From the NCBI GenBank assembly GCA_937895345.1, contig CALAWP010000005.1, positions 9,328-73,327 on the forward strand: a stretch of 64,000 bases of DNA. The letters run 5' to 3'. The translations under genes and the position numbers were made by a program. This document shows positions 43,565 through 51,075 of the stretch, piece by piece. The notes beneath the pieces were generated by a model. The model saw only the letters and a program-made list of their open reading frames with translations, did no database searches and was not told the DNA's origin. The DNA comes from an uncultured Paenibacillus sp. Lineage in GTDB: Bacteria; Bacillota; Bacilli; Paenibacillales; Paenibacillaceae. Position 1 is the first letter of the stretch, and each line of letters starts with the position of its first letter.

Positions 43565-46000
43565 ATGAAATTCGGATATTTTGACGACGCGAACAAAGAA
43601 TACGTTATCCAGACTCCGCAAACGCCTTATCCATGGATCAATTATTTGGGCAACGAGCAGTTTTTCGGTTTGATCTCGAATACCGCAGGCGGATATTGCT
43701 TTTACAGAGACGCCCGGCTGCGCCGTCTAACTCGTTACCGCTACAACAACATCCCGCTCGACACCGGCGGGCGGTATTTCTATGTCTTCGACGAAGGGGA
43801 CGTATGGACGCCGGGCTGGATGCCGGTCAAGCGGGAACTGGACCGGTACGAATGCCGCCATGGTCTCGGGTATACGTCGATTACGGGTGAACGGGGCGGC
43901 TTGAGCGTGACGCAGCTGGCGCTTGTGCCGCTCGGTTTTAACGGCGAGGTCTACCAAATTACGCTGAACAACCGCAGCCAGGCCGCAAAATCTGTCCGGC
44001 TGTTCTCGTTTATCGAGTTTTGCCTGTGGAACGCGCACGACGACATGACGAATTTCCAACGGAATTTGAGCATCGGCGAAGTCGAAATCGAAAACTCGGT
44101 CATCTATCATAAGACCGAATACCGGGAACGGCGCGACCACTATGCCTTCTTCTCCGTCAACGCTCCGATCGACGGCTTCGACACGGACCGGGAATCGTTT
44201 CTTGGCCCGTACAACGGCCTGGACAGCCCGCAGGCGGTGTTTGCGGGAGAAGCGACAGGCTCCGTCGCCAGCGGCTGGTCGCCGATCGGCTCGCATCAGC
44301 TGAACGTGGAGCTTGAGCCGGGCGAAGAAAAAACGTTTGTGTTCGTGCTCGGATATGTCGAGAATCCGGAGGATCAGAAGTGGGAGGCGCCCGGCGTCAT
44401 TCATAAAGCGAGAGCTTACGACATGATCGGCCGCTTCGCGGACAAATCGGACGTCGACCAAGCGATGGCCGACCTGCGGGCGTACTGGGAGCGGCTGCTC
44501 GGCAAATACGCCGTCGCCAGCGGGGACGAGAAGCTGGATAGGATGGTCAACATCTGGAATCCGTATCAGTGCATGGTGACGTTCAACATGTCCCGCTCCG
44601 CCTCTTATTTCGAATCCGGCATCGGCCGCGGCATGGGCTTCCGCGATTCCAACCAGGATCTGCTCGGCTTCGTCCACCAAATCCCCGAACGGGCGCGGGA
44701 GAGAATTCTCGACATCGCCTCGACCCAGTTCGAGGACGGATCGGCCTATCACCAATACCAGCCGCTTACGAAAAAAGGGAACCATGAGGTCGGCGGCGGC
44801 TTCAACGACGATCCGCTCTGGCTCATTCTCGGCACATCGGCTTATATTAAGGAAACCGGCGACTTTGCCATATTGGACGAACAGGTGCCGTTCGACTGCA
44901 ATCCGGACAATACCGCCACGCTGTTCGAGCATTTGAAGCGTTCCTTTTATCATGTCATCCACAATCTCGGCCCGCATGGATTGCCGCTCATCGGTCGCGC
45001 CGATTGGAACGACTGCCTGAATTTGAACTGCTTCTCCAAGGAGCCGGGAGAGTCGTTCCAGACGACCCAAAACATCGAAGGACGCATCGCCGAATCCGTC
45101 TTTATCGCCGGCCTGTTCGTATACGTCGGTCCCGACTTCGTCGAGCTGTGCAAACGGCGCGGGCTCGAATCCGAGGCGGCCGAGGCGCAAGCCCACATCG
45201 AGCGGATGCGCGAGACGACGCTTCGTCACGGCTACGACGGCGACTGGTTTCTGCGCGCCTACGATCATTTCGGCAACCCGATCGGCAGCCGTTCGAATGA
45301 GGAAGGCCAAATTTTCATCGAACCTCAAGGCTTCTGCGTCATGGCCGGCATCGGGGTCGAGGAAGGTCTGGCGCTTCGCGCGCTCGATTCCGTGAAGCAG
45401 CATTTGGAGACCGAATACGGCATCGTCCTGCAGCAGCCGGCGTATTCGCAATATTATTTGAATCTAGGGGAAATTTCCTCGTATCCTCCGGGCTACAAAG
45501 AAAATGCGGGCATCTTTTGCCACAACAATCCATGGATCATGATTGCCGAAACGGTCATCGGCCGCGGCGACCGCGCATTCGATCTATACAAAAAAATCGC
45601 GCCGGCCTATTTGGAGGACATCAGCGAGATTCATCGGATGGAGCCTTACGTATATGCCCAAATGATCGCGGGCCGCGACGCGGTACGGCACGGCGAAGCC
45701 AAAAATTCCTGGCTGACGGGAACGGCCGCCTGGAATTATGTCGCGATTACGCAGGCGATTCTCGGCATTCAGCCGGACTTTGACGGCTTGCGCATCGATC
45801 CGTGCATTCCGCAATATTGGGACCGCCTCGAGATCACGAGGGAGTTCCGGGGCGACACGTACCGGATTGTCATCACCAATCCGCGCCATGTCAGCAAAGG
45901 CGTCAAGTCGACAACGCTTGACGGCCGCCCGCTGGACCGCGCGGTTATCCCGCCGGCCGGGGACGGACGGGAGCATCTCGTCGAGATCGTGCTCGGGTAA
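43565..46000 (+). CDS. GH94 cellobiose phosphorylase
   Basis: Inverting phosphorylase that splits cellobiose with phosphate to glucose 1-phosphate and glucose in the cytosol. The N-terminal beta-sandwich begins MKFGYFDDANKEYVIQTP and YPWINYLGNEQFFGLIS. The (alpha/alpha)6 barrel holds GRGMGFRDSNQDLLGFVH, EDGSAYHQYQPLTKKGNHE and GRADWNDCLNLN with the catalytic aspartate. YCFYRDARLRRLTRYRYNN and the C-terminal WLTGTAAWNYVAITQAILGI are typical of cellobiose rather than chitobiose phosphorylases. GAAAGGAG precedes the ATG at 43565; the longer open frame crosses the repeat region and is rejected. 811 residues. The LacI protein upstream is its likely repressor. A related disaccharide phosphorylase activity cannot be excluded. 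Confidence 0.93.
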   Translation: MKFGYFDDANKEYVIQTPQTPYPWINYLGNEQFFGLISNTAGGYCFYRDARLRRLTRYRYNNIPLDTGGRYFYVFDEGDVWTPGWMPVKRELDRYECRHGLGYTSITGERGGLSVTQLALVPLGFNGEVYQITLNNRSQAAKSVRLFSFIEFCLWNAHDDMTNFQRNLSIGEVEIENSVIYHKTEYRERRDHYAFFSVNAPIDGFDTDRESFLGPYNGLDSPQAVFAGEATGSVASGWSPIGSHQLNVELEPGEEKTFVFVLGYVENPEDQKWEAPGVIHKARAYDMIGRFADKSDVDQAMADLRAYWERLLGKYAVASGDEKLDRMVNIWNPYQCMVTFNMSRSASYFESGIGRGMGFRDSNQDLLGFVHQIPERARERILDIASTQFEDGSAYHQYQPLTKKGNHEVGGGFNDDPLWLILGTSAYIKETGDFAILDEQVPFDCNPDNTATLFEHLKRSFYHVIHNLGPHGLPLIGRADWNDCLNLNCFSKEPGESFQTTQNIEGRIAESVFIAGLFVYVGPDFVELCKRRGLESEAAEAQAHIERMRETTLRHGYDGDWFLRAYDHFGNPIGSRSNEEGQIFIEPQGFCVMAGIGVEEGLALRALDSVKQHLETEYGIVLQQPAYSQYYLNLGEISSYPPGYKENAGIFCHNNPWIMIAETVIGRGDRAFDLYKKIAPAYLEDISEIHRMEPYVYAQMIAGRDAVRHGEAKNSWLTGTAAWNYVAITQAILGIQPDFDGLRIDPCIPQYWDRLEITREFRGDTYRIVITNPRHVSKGVKSTTLDGRPLDRAVIPPAGDGREHLVEIVLG

Positions 46001-46114
46001 CCTCTTGCCCTCGGACCGGGCCATAACGATGACGGGACTGTTCCGTCGTTTCAGAAATACGGATTTGGAAACTTCAGCCGCGGCGAACAGATCCCATCGG
46101 TCGTGAAGCATGCG

Positions 46115-46149
46115 CCGCTCCGGTACTTATTGTATCGGAGCGGTTTTTT
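46115..46149 (+). terminator. Intrinsic terminator of the GH94 gene
   Basis: Arms CCGCTCCGGTAC and GTATCGGAGCGG pair over twelve bases with one G-U pair, then TTTTTT. Confidence 0.9.
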
Positions 46150-46216
46150 ATCGAGTTTGCGGATGCGCAGCCTGGAGCAGCCAAACGTGGACAAAAAAAC
46201 GCAGACTCAACCCCCT

Positions 46217-46540
46217 GCACCTGTTTATCACATTACTTTGGACAATTTTTCGTCCGCAACAGCGTTTGCGGAACGGTCGAAGCGATAGCTTAAAACGAAA
46301 TAGCGTACACTTCACCCCTCGTACCTGATCTAACCAGTAATTTAGACGATATATCGTACATTTCACCTACATGCACCTTTCCTATCCAGCAACTTAGACG
46401 ATATATCGTACATTTCACTCCCTCGCACCTGTTCTATCCAGCAACTTAGACGATTAATCGTCCACAACCACGTTGCGGAACGGCCGAAGCCATAGCTTTG
46501 AACGAAAAATCGTCTATCTTGGATAGCCCTATCGGCGGTA
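46217..46540. repeat. Array of 52-bp degenerate repeats with ACGATATATCGT palindromes
   Basis: Repeat starts fall exactly 52 bases apart at 46217, 46269, 46321, 46373, 46425 and 46477. Units at 46217, 46321, 46373 and 46425 begin G(C/T)ACCT and share CCAGCAACTTAGACGA; units at 46269 and 46477 are a second type (CGGAACGG, CGAAGC, ATAGCTT, AACGAAA). Two units carry the perfect palindrome ACGATATATCGT. No gene lies in 46001-46577. Confidence 0.8.
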
Positions 46541-46577
46541 CCGCAGGCTACTTTTCGCCAAACGGCGGCGCTGCCCC

Positions 46578-47234
46578 TCACGCCGTATGCTGCATTCGTT
46601 TGCGGCTGCCGGCGCGGTCCGCTTTCATGCCGGAAAAGTGAAGGAGCAAGCACGCCGCGGCAAATACGGCCATCAGCATGAAAGCTGCGGCGTAATGGGC
46701 GGTCGCTTCTTTGATAAAGCCAAGCGCGATGGGAGGAAAAAATCCGCCCAAGCCGCCGGCCGCGCCGACAAATCCGGTTACCGCTCCCGTATGGCCCGAT
46801 GAAACTTCCGGCACCCTTTTGAACACGGCTCCGTTGCCCATGCCGAGCAGCATCGAGAGCAGCAAGCAGCAAATCGGAACGGAACCCATCGGTCAAGCGA
46901 GAACGACAGCATAAACGCGCCGGCCAATATGCCGACTATAACGAGCGTCAGCACCTTCCGGCTGCCGTACCGGTCGGCCAAATAACCGCCGGCCGGGCGA
47001 ATCAGCGTAGCCAGCAGCACGAACCCGGCGGTCGTAACGGTCCGTCAAGATGCCCATCGCAATGCGCAATACCGAACCGAGCAAGACGGGTGCCGCGAGC
47101 AGCACGCTCTTTTGGACGACGGTCAAGCCAAACGTCTGTTGGATTTGCCCGGCTATGGGCGAAAACACCGACCAGACGACAAACGATATCGTCATCGCCG
47201 CTGTCGATAAGAACAGCGCTTTAACAGGTTTCAT
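46578..47234 (-). pseudogene. Decayed NarK-type nitrate/nitrite MFS transporter
   Basis: Three frames make up a shortened NarK-like protein. From 47234 the N-terminus reads MKPVKALFLSTAAMTISFVVWSVFSPIAG to LRIAMGILTDRY. Then, near 47040, the frame shifts directly into the second-half sequence AGFVLLATLIRPAGGYLADRYGSRKVL, so roughly 150 residues of the middle are missing. A second frameshift near 46890 leads into PICCLLLSMLLGMGNGAVFKRVPE, HTGAVTGFVGAAGGLGGFFPPIALG and the stop at 46578. The key NarK motifs of the C-terminal half survive. It is non-functional as read. Its promoter carries a dyad shared with the small gene upstream at 47444-47575. Confidence 0.88.
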
Positions 47235-47254
47235 CGCAAAATCCCCAATACTTT

Positions 47255-47273
47255 ATGTCATATTATATTACAT
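47255..47273. promoter_or_regulatory. Dyad in the promoter of the NarK remnant
   Basis: ATGTCATAT-T-ATATTACAT is a near-perfect 19-base dyad (one arm mismatch) 20 bases upstream of the remnant's start. A near-copy lies at 47672-47690. Confidence 0.65.
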
Positions 47274-47314
47274 ATCCCAATCCATATAGCAGGAGCGGCC
47301 AGGCAACGGGAAAA

Positions 47315-47348
47315 CAAAAAAGACGTTCCCCTTGTGGTGGAGGAAACG
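47315..47348 (-). terminator. Terminator of the 43-codon gene
   Basis: On the minus strand CGTTTCC pairs with GGGAACG (one G-U) across an eleven-base loop, followed by TCTTTTTT. It lies about 96 bases past the small gene's stop. Confidence 0.7.
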
Positions 47349-47443
47349 CCGTTGTTTCAGTCCCATTCGCGACAAGTATGAAGTTGGTTCGCAGCGCGGC
47401 AATTCGGATCGGTCCGGCCCAAGTCCTCTTCTCCAAGAGGTCC

Positions 47444-47575
47444 TTATGCCAGAGCCGCTCTCCAGTAGCGCTCGTTGCCCGCGAAAGCGTCGTTGACTTT
47501 GGTCGCGCAATCGTCCCCGGGTTTGCTTGCATTGGAAGCAGACAGCATGCCGGCAATCATAAACAGAAATTTCAT
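47444..47575 (-). CDS. Small protein of 43 residues, unknown function
   Basis: A short frame starting at 47575 (MKFLFMIAGMLSASNASKPG) and ending NERYWRAALA before TAA at 47444. It has a good ribosome site (CAGGGAGAGATGATGG), a dyad-bearing promoter region, and a terminator downstream, so it has the parts of an independent gene. The first 12 residues are hydrophobic with a basic residue at 2, like a short signal or membrane anchor; one cysteine follows (DDCATKVNDAF). I do not recognise a family. Longer frames overlapping it in other phases lack ribosome sites. It lies between ribA and the NarK remnant on the same strand and may once have served nitrate or nitric oxide metabolism. Confidence 0.55.
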   Translation of the reverse strand: MKFLFMIAGMLSASNASKPGDDCATKVNDAFAGNERYWRAALA

Positions 47576-47671
47576 CCATCATCTCTCCCTGTTTAATTAT
47601 TGAAAGCAAGCACGCTACTGATGTTACGTAGCATGACATGCTATCCGGTTGCTGGCCGACTCAACTGCTAT

Positions 47672-47690
47672 ATGTCATATAATATGACGC
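47672..47690. promoter_or_regulatory. Dyad in the promoter region of the 43-codon gene
   Basis: ATGTCATATAATATGACGC contains the perfect odd palindrome GTCATAT-A-ATATGAC. It is the same motif as at 47255-47273, so both transcripts are likely under one regulator. A second palindrome, TAGCATGACATGCTA, is at 47631-47645. Confidence 0.65.
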
Positions 47691-47744
47691 AAAAGAATTT
47701 TTGTCAATTGCATTTGCGGAAATCGTGCCGTCGGATCAAGTGGA

Positions 47745-48506
47745 TCAGTCGTTATCGCAGCAGCCGTCCTCCTCGGGCAGATGGCCCGAGCGCTCCCGTT
47801 TCGTTTTCAGGTATTTCTCGTTGTATTCGGACACGTCTCCCCACAGCTGCACTCTTCCTTCCGCCGGCATGCCGGCCCGCTGCAACGCTTCAAGCTTCTT
47901 CGGATTGTTCGTAATAAGCGTAACCGGCTTAGCGCGAAGAGCCTTCAGCACCGCTATGGCGTCGCCGTAATCGCGGGAGTCGTCGGCAAATCCGAGCATA
48001 TGGTTCGCATCTACCGTATCGTAGCCGTTTTCCTGCAAAATATAGGCCAGCGCTTTGCTGAACAGACCGATGCCCCGGCCTTCGTGATTGGCCAAATAAA
48101 ACAAGGCGCCGTGGCCGTGCTCAACGATATGCTTCATCGACTGCTTCAGCTGATAGCCGCAATCGCAGCGTTTGCTTCCGAAGATGTCCCCGGTATGACA
48201 GATGGAATGGAACCGGATCAGCGCCTGCTCCGCATGTTCGAAATCCCCGTAGGCCAGGACGCTCGATTGCTGCATTTCGGCCAGATTGACCGACGAAAGC
48301 TTGTCGATGATGCGTTGCATATCGTCGGTTACTTCCCCGCAATTCAACCAGCAATACCATTTGAATTCGACGGTTTGCCCGTCGAGATTGACCGGGAGCC
48401 GAATCGGGCCGACCAAATAAACGGCCCCTTTCTCGGCATCGATCCGTTTGATTTTGTCTCCGACAATCGATAATACTTTGGAGTCCAGCTTATAAGCAGC
48501 AGACAT
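47745..48506 (-). CDS. ribA: GTP cyclohydrolase II
   Basis: Opens GTP to the first pyrimidine precursor of riboflavin. The zinc cysteines are at 103, 114 and 116 in HSICHTGDIFGSKRCDCGYQL, the arginine and glutamate site is ANHEGRGIGLFSKALAYILQENG, then DTVDANHMLGFADDSRDYG and LITNNPKKLEALQRAG. 253 residues, the stand-alone form without the RibB domain usual in Bacillus RibAB. A C-terminal tail (GHLPEEDGCCDND) is acidic and carries two cysteines. GGAGGAGAATG supplies the ribosome site. There is no FMN riboswitch upstream and no other rib gene nearby, so it may serve a special demand for flavin, pterin-like or secondary products. Confidence 0.92.
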   Translation of the reverse strand: MSAAYKLDSKVLSIVGDKIKRIDAEKGAVYLVGPIRLPVNLDGQTVEFKWYCWLNCGEVTDDMQRIIDKLSSVNLAEMQQSSVLAYGDFEHAEQALIRFHSICHTGDIFGSKRCDCGYQLKQSMKHIVEHGHGALFYLANHEGRGIGLFSKALAYILQENGYDTVDANHMLGFADDSRDYGDAIAVLKALRAKPVTLITNNPKKLEALQRAGMPAEGRVQLWGDVSEYNEKYLKTKRERSGHLPEEDGCCDND

Positions 48507-48548
48507 CGATCATTCTCCTCCGGTTGGCGTCTTATGGCCCCTGCAAAA

Positions 48549-48611
48549 ACGGCCGCTGCCGTTTCTCCAGTTCGATTTCTTTCTTCCGCTTTTCGTGTAT
48601 GAATCTCTATT
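48549..48611. repeat. Dispersed ~65-bp repeat, copy 2
   Basis: Carries CGGCCGCTGCCGTTTCTCC followed by AGTTCGATTTC, in the space between dodA and ribA, about 45 bases upstream of the ribA start. Confidence 0.7.
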
Positions 48612-48678
48612 TCAACTGACATAGTTTGGCCGATTGTACCAAATTTATTGCGTAACGGTTTCTCTGTTCCGTCCTCGC

Positions 48679-49446
48679 TCAAAACTGAAAGCACAAATTG
48701 CTCATCGTGCCGAACTCGTACGAGCGGTGAAGGACGGTCGGCGTCCGTTCGGCGCCGCCGCTGCCCATCGCGATAAACAACGGTACAATATGCTCCGCTC
48801 TTGGCACCGCCAGCCGGGCATGCGGCGCCAGCTCGAGATACCGGTCCAGCGTGTCGATATCCCGCTTCGTCACATGGTCGATGATCCAGTCGTCGAATTG
48901 CAGCGCCTCCGGCTTCGGCTCCTTCGCCTCCGGAAAAAACCAGCGCAAATTATGCACCGTGGTGCCGCTGCCGATCACCATAACGTCATCCTCGCCCAGC
49001 CCTTGCAGCGCCTGGCCGATCTTGAACTGCTCCCGTGGGGACAGGAACGGATGAACGGACAGCTGCACGATCGGAATATCCGCCTCCGGGTACATATGCT
49101 TGAGCGCTACCCAGGAACCGTGGTCCAGCCCTCGCCGCTCCTCGCGTCTCGCCGCCAGTCCCGCCGCGGCCAACCGCCGCTCCAGCAGCTGCGCCGTCTC
49201 CGCTGAGCCTTGGGCCGGGTAAACGATACGATACATCTCGTCCGGAAAGCCGTAGTAATCGTACACCGTCTCCAGCGTCCCGTCCGTATACGTCATGGCG
49301 ATCGTTTCGCTTTCCCAATGGGCGCTAAAGATCGCAATCGCCTTGGGCCGCCATCTGCGGCCAAGCTCTTGAAGAAATTGCGAGTATTCGTTGCGCTGCA
49401 CCGCCAAATATGGCGAGCCGTGACCGATAAACAATGACGGTACCAT
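48679..49446 (-). CDS. ygiD: 4,5-DOPA dioxygenase-like extradiol ring-cleavage enzyme
   Basis: Single-domain LigB/DODA-family dioxygenase that opens catechol rings with a bound iron or zinc. The metal histidines fall in SLFIGHGSPYLA and AIFSAHWESE, with the C-terminal metal/catalytic part in LDHGSWVALKHMYPEADIPIVQLSVHP and VMVIGSGTTVHNLR. EHIVPLFIAMGSGG closes the site. 255 residues, matching E. coli YgiD. GGGAGG precedes the ATG at 49446. It stands alone between ribA and an aldo/keto reductase on the same strand, and its natural substrate in soil Firmicutes is not known. Confidence 0.92.
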   Translation of the reverse strand: MVPSLFIGHGSPYLAVQRNEYSQFLQELGRRWRPKAIAIFSAHWESETIAMTYTDGTLETVYDYYGFPDEMYRIVYPAQGSAETAQLLERRLAAAGLAARREERRGLDHGSWVALKHMYPEADIPIVQLSVHPFLSPREQFKIGQALQGLGEDDVMVIGSGTTVHNLRWFFPEAKEPKPEALQFDDWIIDHVTKRDIDTLDRYLELAPHARLAVPRAEHIVPLFIAMGSGGAERTPTVLHRSYEFGTMSNLCFQF

Positions 49447-49702
49447 CTGAATGCCTCCCGTATCAGTTCGATACTTACTTTTATAGATATAACTATATAT
49501 TAGTAACCTCCTTATTTCAAGTAACTTTATAGTAAAGGCGACCGCTTCCCTCAGCCTCCGTCGGAAGCCAGCGGGAAGCGACCGCCTCCATAGAACTACA
49601 GCTTTCTAAAGAGCCTATCAAGCTTATCCATCGCCATCTTCTCCAATTCGCGCAATTAGGGAATATTGCTATTGTAATTTCGAACCGACGGGATATAATC
49701 AG

Positions 49703-49729
49703 CAAAAAACCGGCCCTTGCAGACCGGTT
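49703..49729 (-). terminator. Terminator of the aldo/keto reductase gene
   Basis: On the minus strand AACCGG pairs with CCGGTT around a ten-base loop, followed by TTTTGCTG. It lies just past the stop at 49739. Confidence 0.75.
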
Positions 49730-49738
49730 CAGCGTTTA

Positions 49739-50713
49739 TTATCGCAGCGGGGCAAAATGTTTGACCCGCTCCAAAATCCGTTCGATTTCCTGCAGCGCGC
49801 CGGCCGAAAGCACCGCGTCGACCGCTTTGACGTTTTCTTCGATTTGCGCCGGTTTGGTAGCGCCGATCAGGGCGGAGCTGACTTCCTCGCGGCGCAGTAC
49901 CCAAGCGAGCGCCAACTGCGACACCGTCAGGTCCAGTTCCTTCGCAACGCCGGCCAGCTGCTGCACGACTTCCAGCACGTCGTCGCGGAAATAGCTGCGA
50001 ATGACGCCGTTGATCGATTCGTTCGCTCCCCTGCTGCCGGCCGGAAGCGGCTGACCCGGCTTGTATTTGCCCGTCAGCACGCCTTGCGCGAGCGGCGAGA
50101 AGACGATCTGGCCGAGCCCTTCGCGCCGGCTGACCGGCATCACTTCTTGCTCGATGTACCGTTCAAACATATTATAGATCGGCTGATTCGAAATCAGCGG
50201 CCGCAGCTGCAGCCGTTTGGCGATGCCTGCGGCGTCGGCAATTTGCGCCGCCGTCCATTCGCTGACCGCCGCATACAGCACTTTGCCTTGCGCGACCAGA
50301 TCGTCGAGCGCGCGCAGCGTCTCCTCCAGCGGCGTCTCGTCATCATACCGGTGGCAAAAATAAATATCGATATAATCGGTGCCAAGCCGCTTCAAGCTCG
50401 CCTCGCATTGCTCCATAATATGCTTCCGCGACAATCCTCTGTCGTTCGGACCGTCGCCCATCGGGAAGAAGACTTTAGTCGACAGCACATAGCTGGACCG
50501 CTCGTATTGCTTCAATACGGCGCCCATCGCCTTTTCGCCTTCTCCGCGGTTGTACGCGTTGGACGTGTCAAAAAAATTGATGCCGTTATCAAACGCCGTC
50601 CGAATGCACGCGTCCGCCGCTTCCTTTTCCGCCGCCGTCCCGTATGTAAGCCAGCTGCCGAGCCCGATTTCGCTTACTTTAATGCCGCTGCTTCCTACCC
50701 GTCTGTATTTCAT
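49739..50713 (-). CDS. Aldo/keto reductase (potassium-channel-beta-like branch)
   Basis: NADPH-dependent carbonyl reductase with the AKR TIM barrel. Catalytic residues Asp, Tyr, Lys and His can be placed: GINFFDTSNAYNRGEGEKAMG, LSTKVFFPMGDGPND, and IDIYFCHRYDDETPLEETLRALD. NADPH-binding follows in YAAVSEWTAAQIADA, FSPLAQGVLTGKYKPGQPLP and SSALIGATKPAQIEENVKA. The pattern is that of AKR6/YghZ-like proteins. The ATG at 50713 has AAAGGGAGG seven bases upstream. 324 residues. A single gene; likely detoxifies aldehydes such as methylglyoxal, but the substrate is not visible from sequence. Confidence 0.92.
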   Translation of the reverse strand: MKYRRVGSSGIKVSEIGLGSWLTYGTAAEKEAADACIRTAFDNGINFFDTSNAYNRGEGEKAMGAVLKQYERSSYVLSTKVFFPMGDGPNDRGLSRKHIMEQCEASLKRLGTDYIDIYFCHRYDDETPLEETLRALDDLVAQGKVLYAAVSEWTAAQIADAAGIAKRLQLRPLISNQPIYNMFERYIEQEVMPVSRREGLGQIVFSPLAQGVLTGKYKPGQPLPAGSRGANESINGVIRSYFRDDVLEVVQQLAGVAKELDLTVSQLALAWVLRREEVSSALIGATKPAQIEENVKAVDAVLSAGALQEIERILERVKHFAPLR

Positions 50714-50774
50714 CGGACATCCTCCCTTTCCTCTTTCCCATGAACCTGCTCTCGGCAACCATCCGCCTGTACAG

Positions 50775-50841
50775 GCGGCCGCTGCCGTCTCTCCGATTCG
50801 GATTTCCTTATTTTCGCTTCATACGCGCGATATTTCTAGTT
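50775..50841. repeat. Dispersed ~65-bp repeat, copy 3
   Basis: Carries GGCGGCCGCTGCCGTCTCTCC followed by GATTCGGATTTCCTT, about 62 bases upstream of the aldo/keto reductase start. It is the most diverged of the three copies. Confidence 0.65.
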
Positions 50842-51075
50842 CGACGTATTCAGCAGCCGCTGCGCGCTAGGCGCCGCAACATCTTTAAGTTACAACAATT
50901 CGGACAACTTCGCCACCGTATCATTCATTAAATTTATTTTCTGCCGCGCTGCCGGCATGCCGCAATCCCTGCAACTGGGCATTCGTCTAGAGCAATTCGC
51001 CGGGCTGCAGCCATACTATCTATAGAAGCAAATAAATGCGGTGAACCGCGACGCAAAAAGGCGGGATAACAAAGC

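Noticed and set aside
43257..43568. Plus-strand frame with MSCF repeated six times
   Set aside because: It has no ribosome site, overlaps the GH94 start in another phase, and results from the 12-bp tandem repeat.
43727..45451. 574-codon minus-strand frame
   Set aside because: Antisense shadow of the GH94 gene, whose family motifs are unambiguous on the plus strand.
46217..46540. Possible CRISPR array
   Set aside because: The whole 52-bp unit is repeated with scattered changes; there are no unique spacers and no cas genes.
47263..47639. Two minus-strand frames of 97 and 123 codons
   Set aside because: They cross the 43-codon gene and its terminator in other phases and have no convincing ribosome site; the 43-codon frame has the best start signal.
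48507..48678. FMN riboswitch upstream of ribA
   Set aside because: The conserved RFN core is absent; the region holds only a dispersed repeat.
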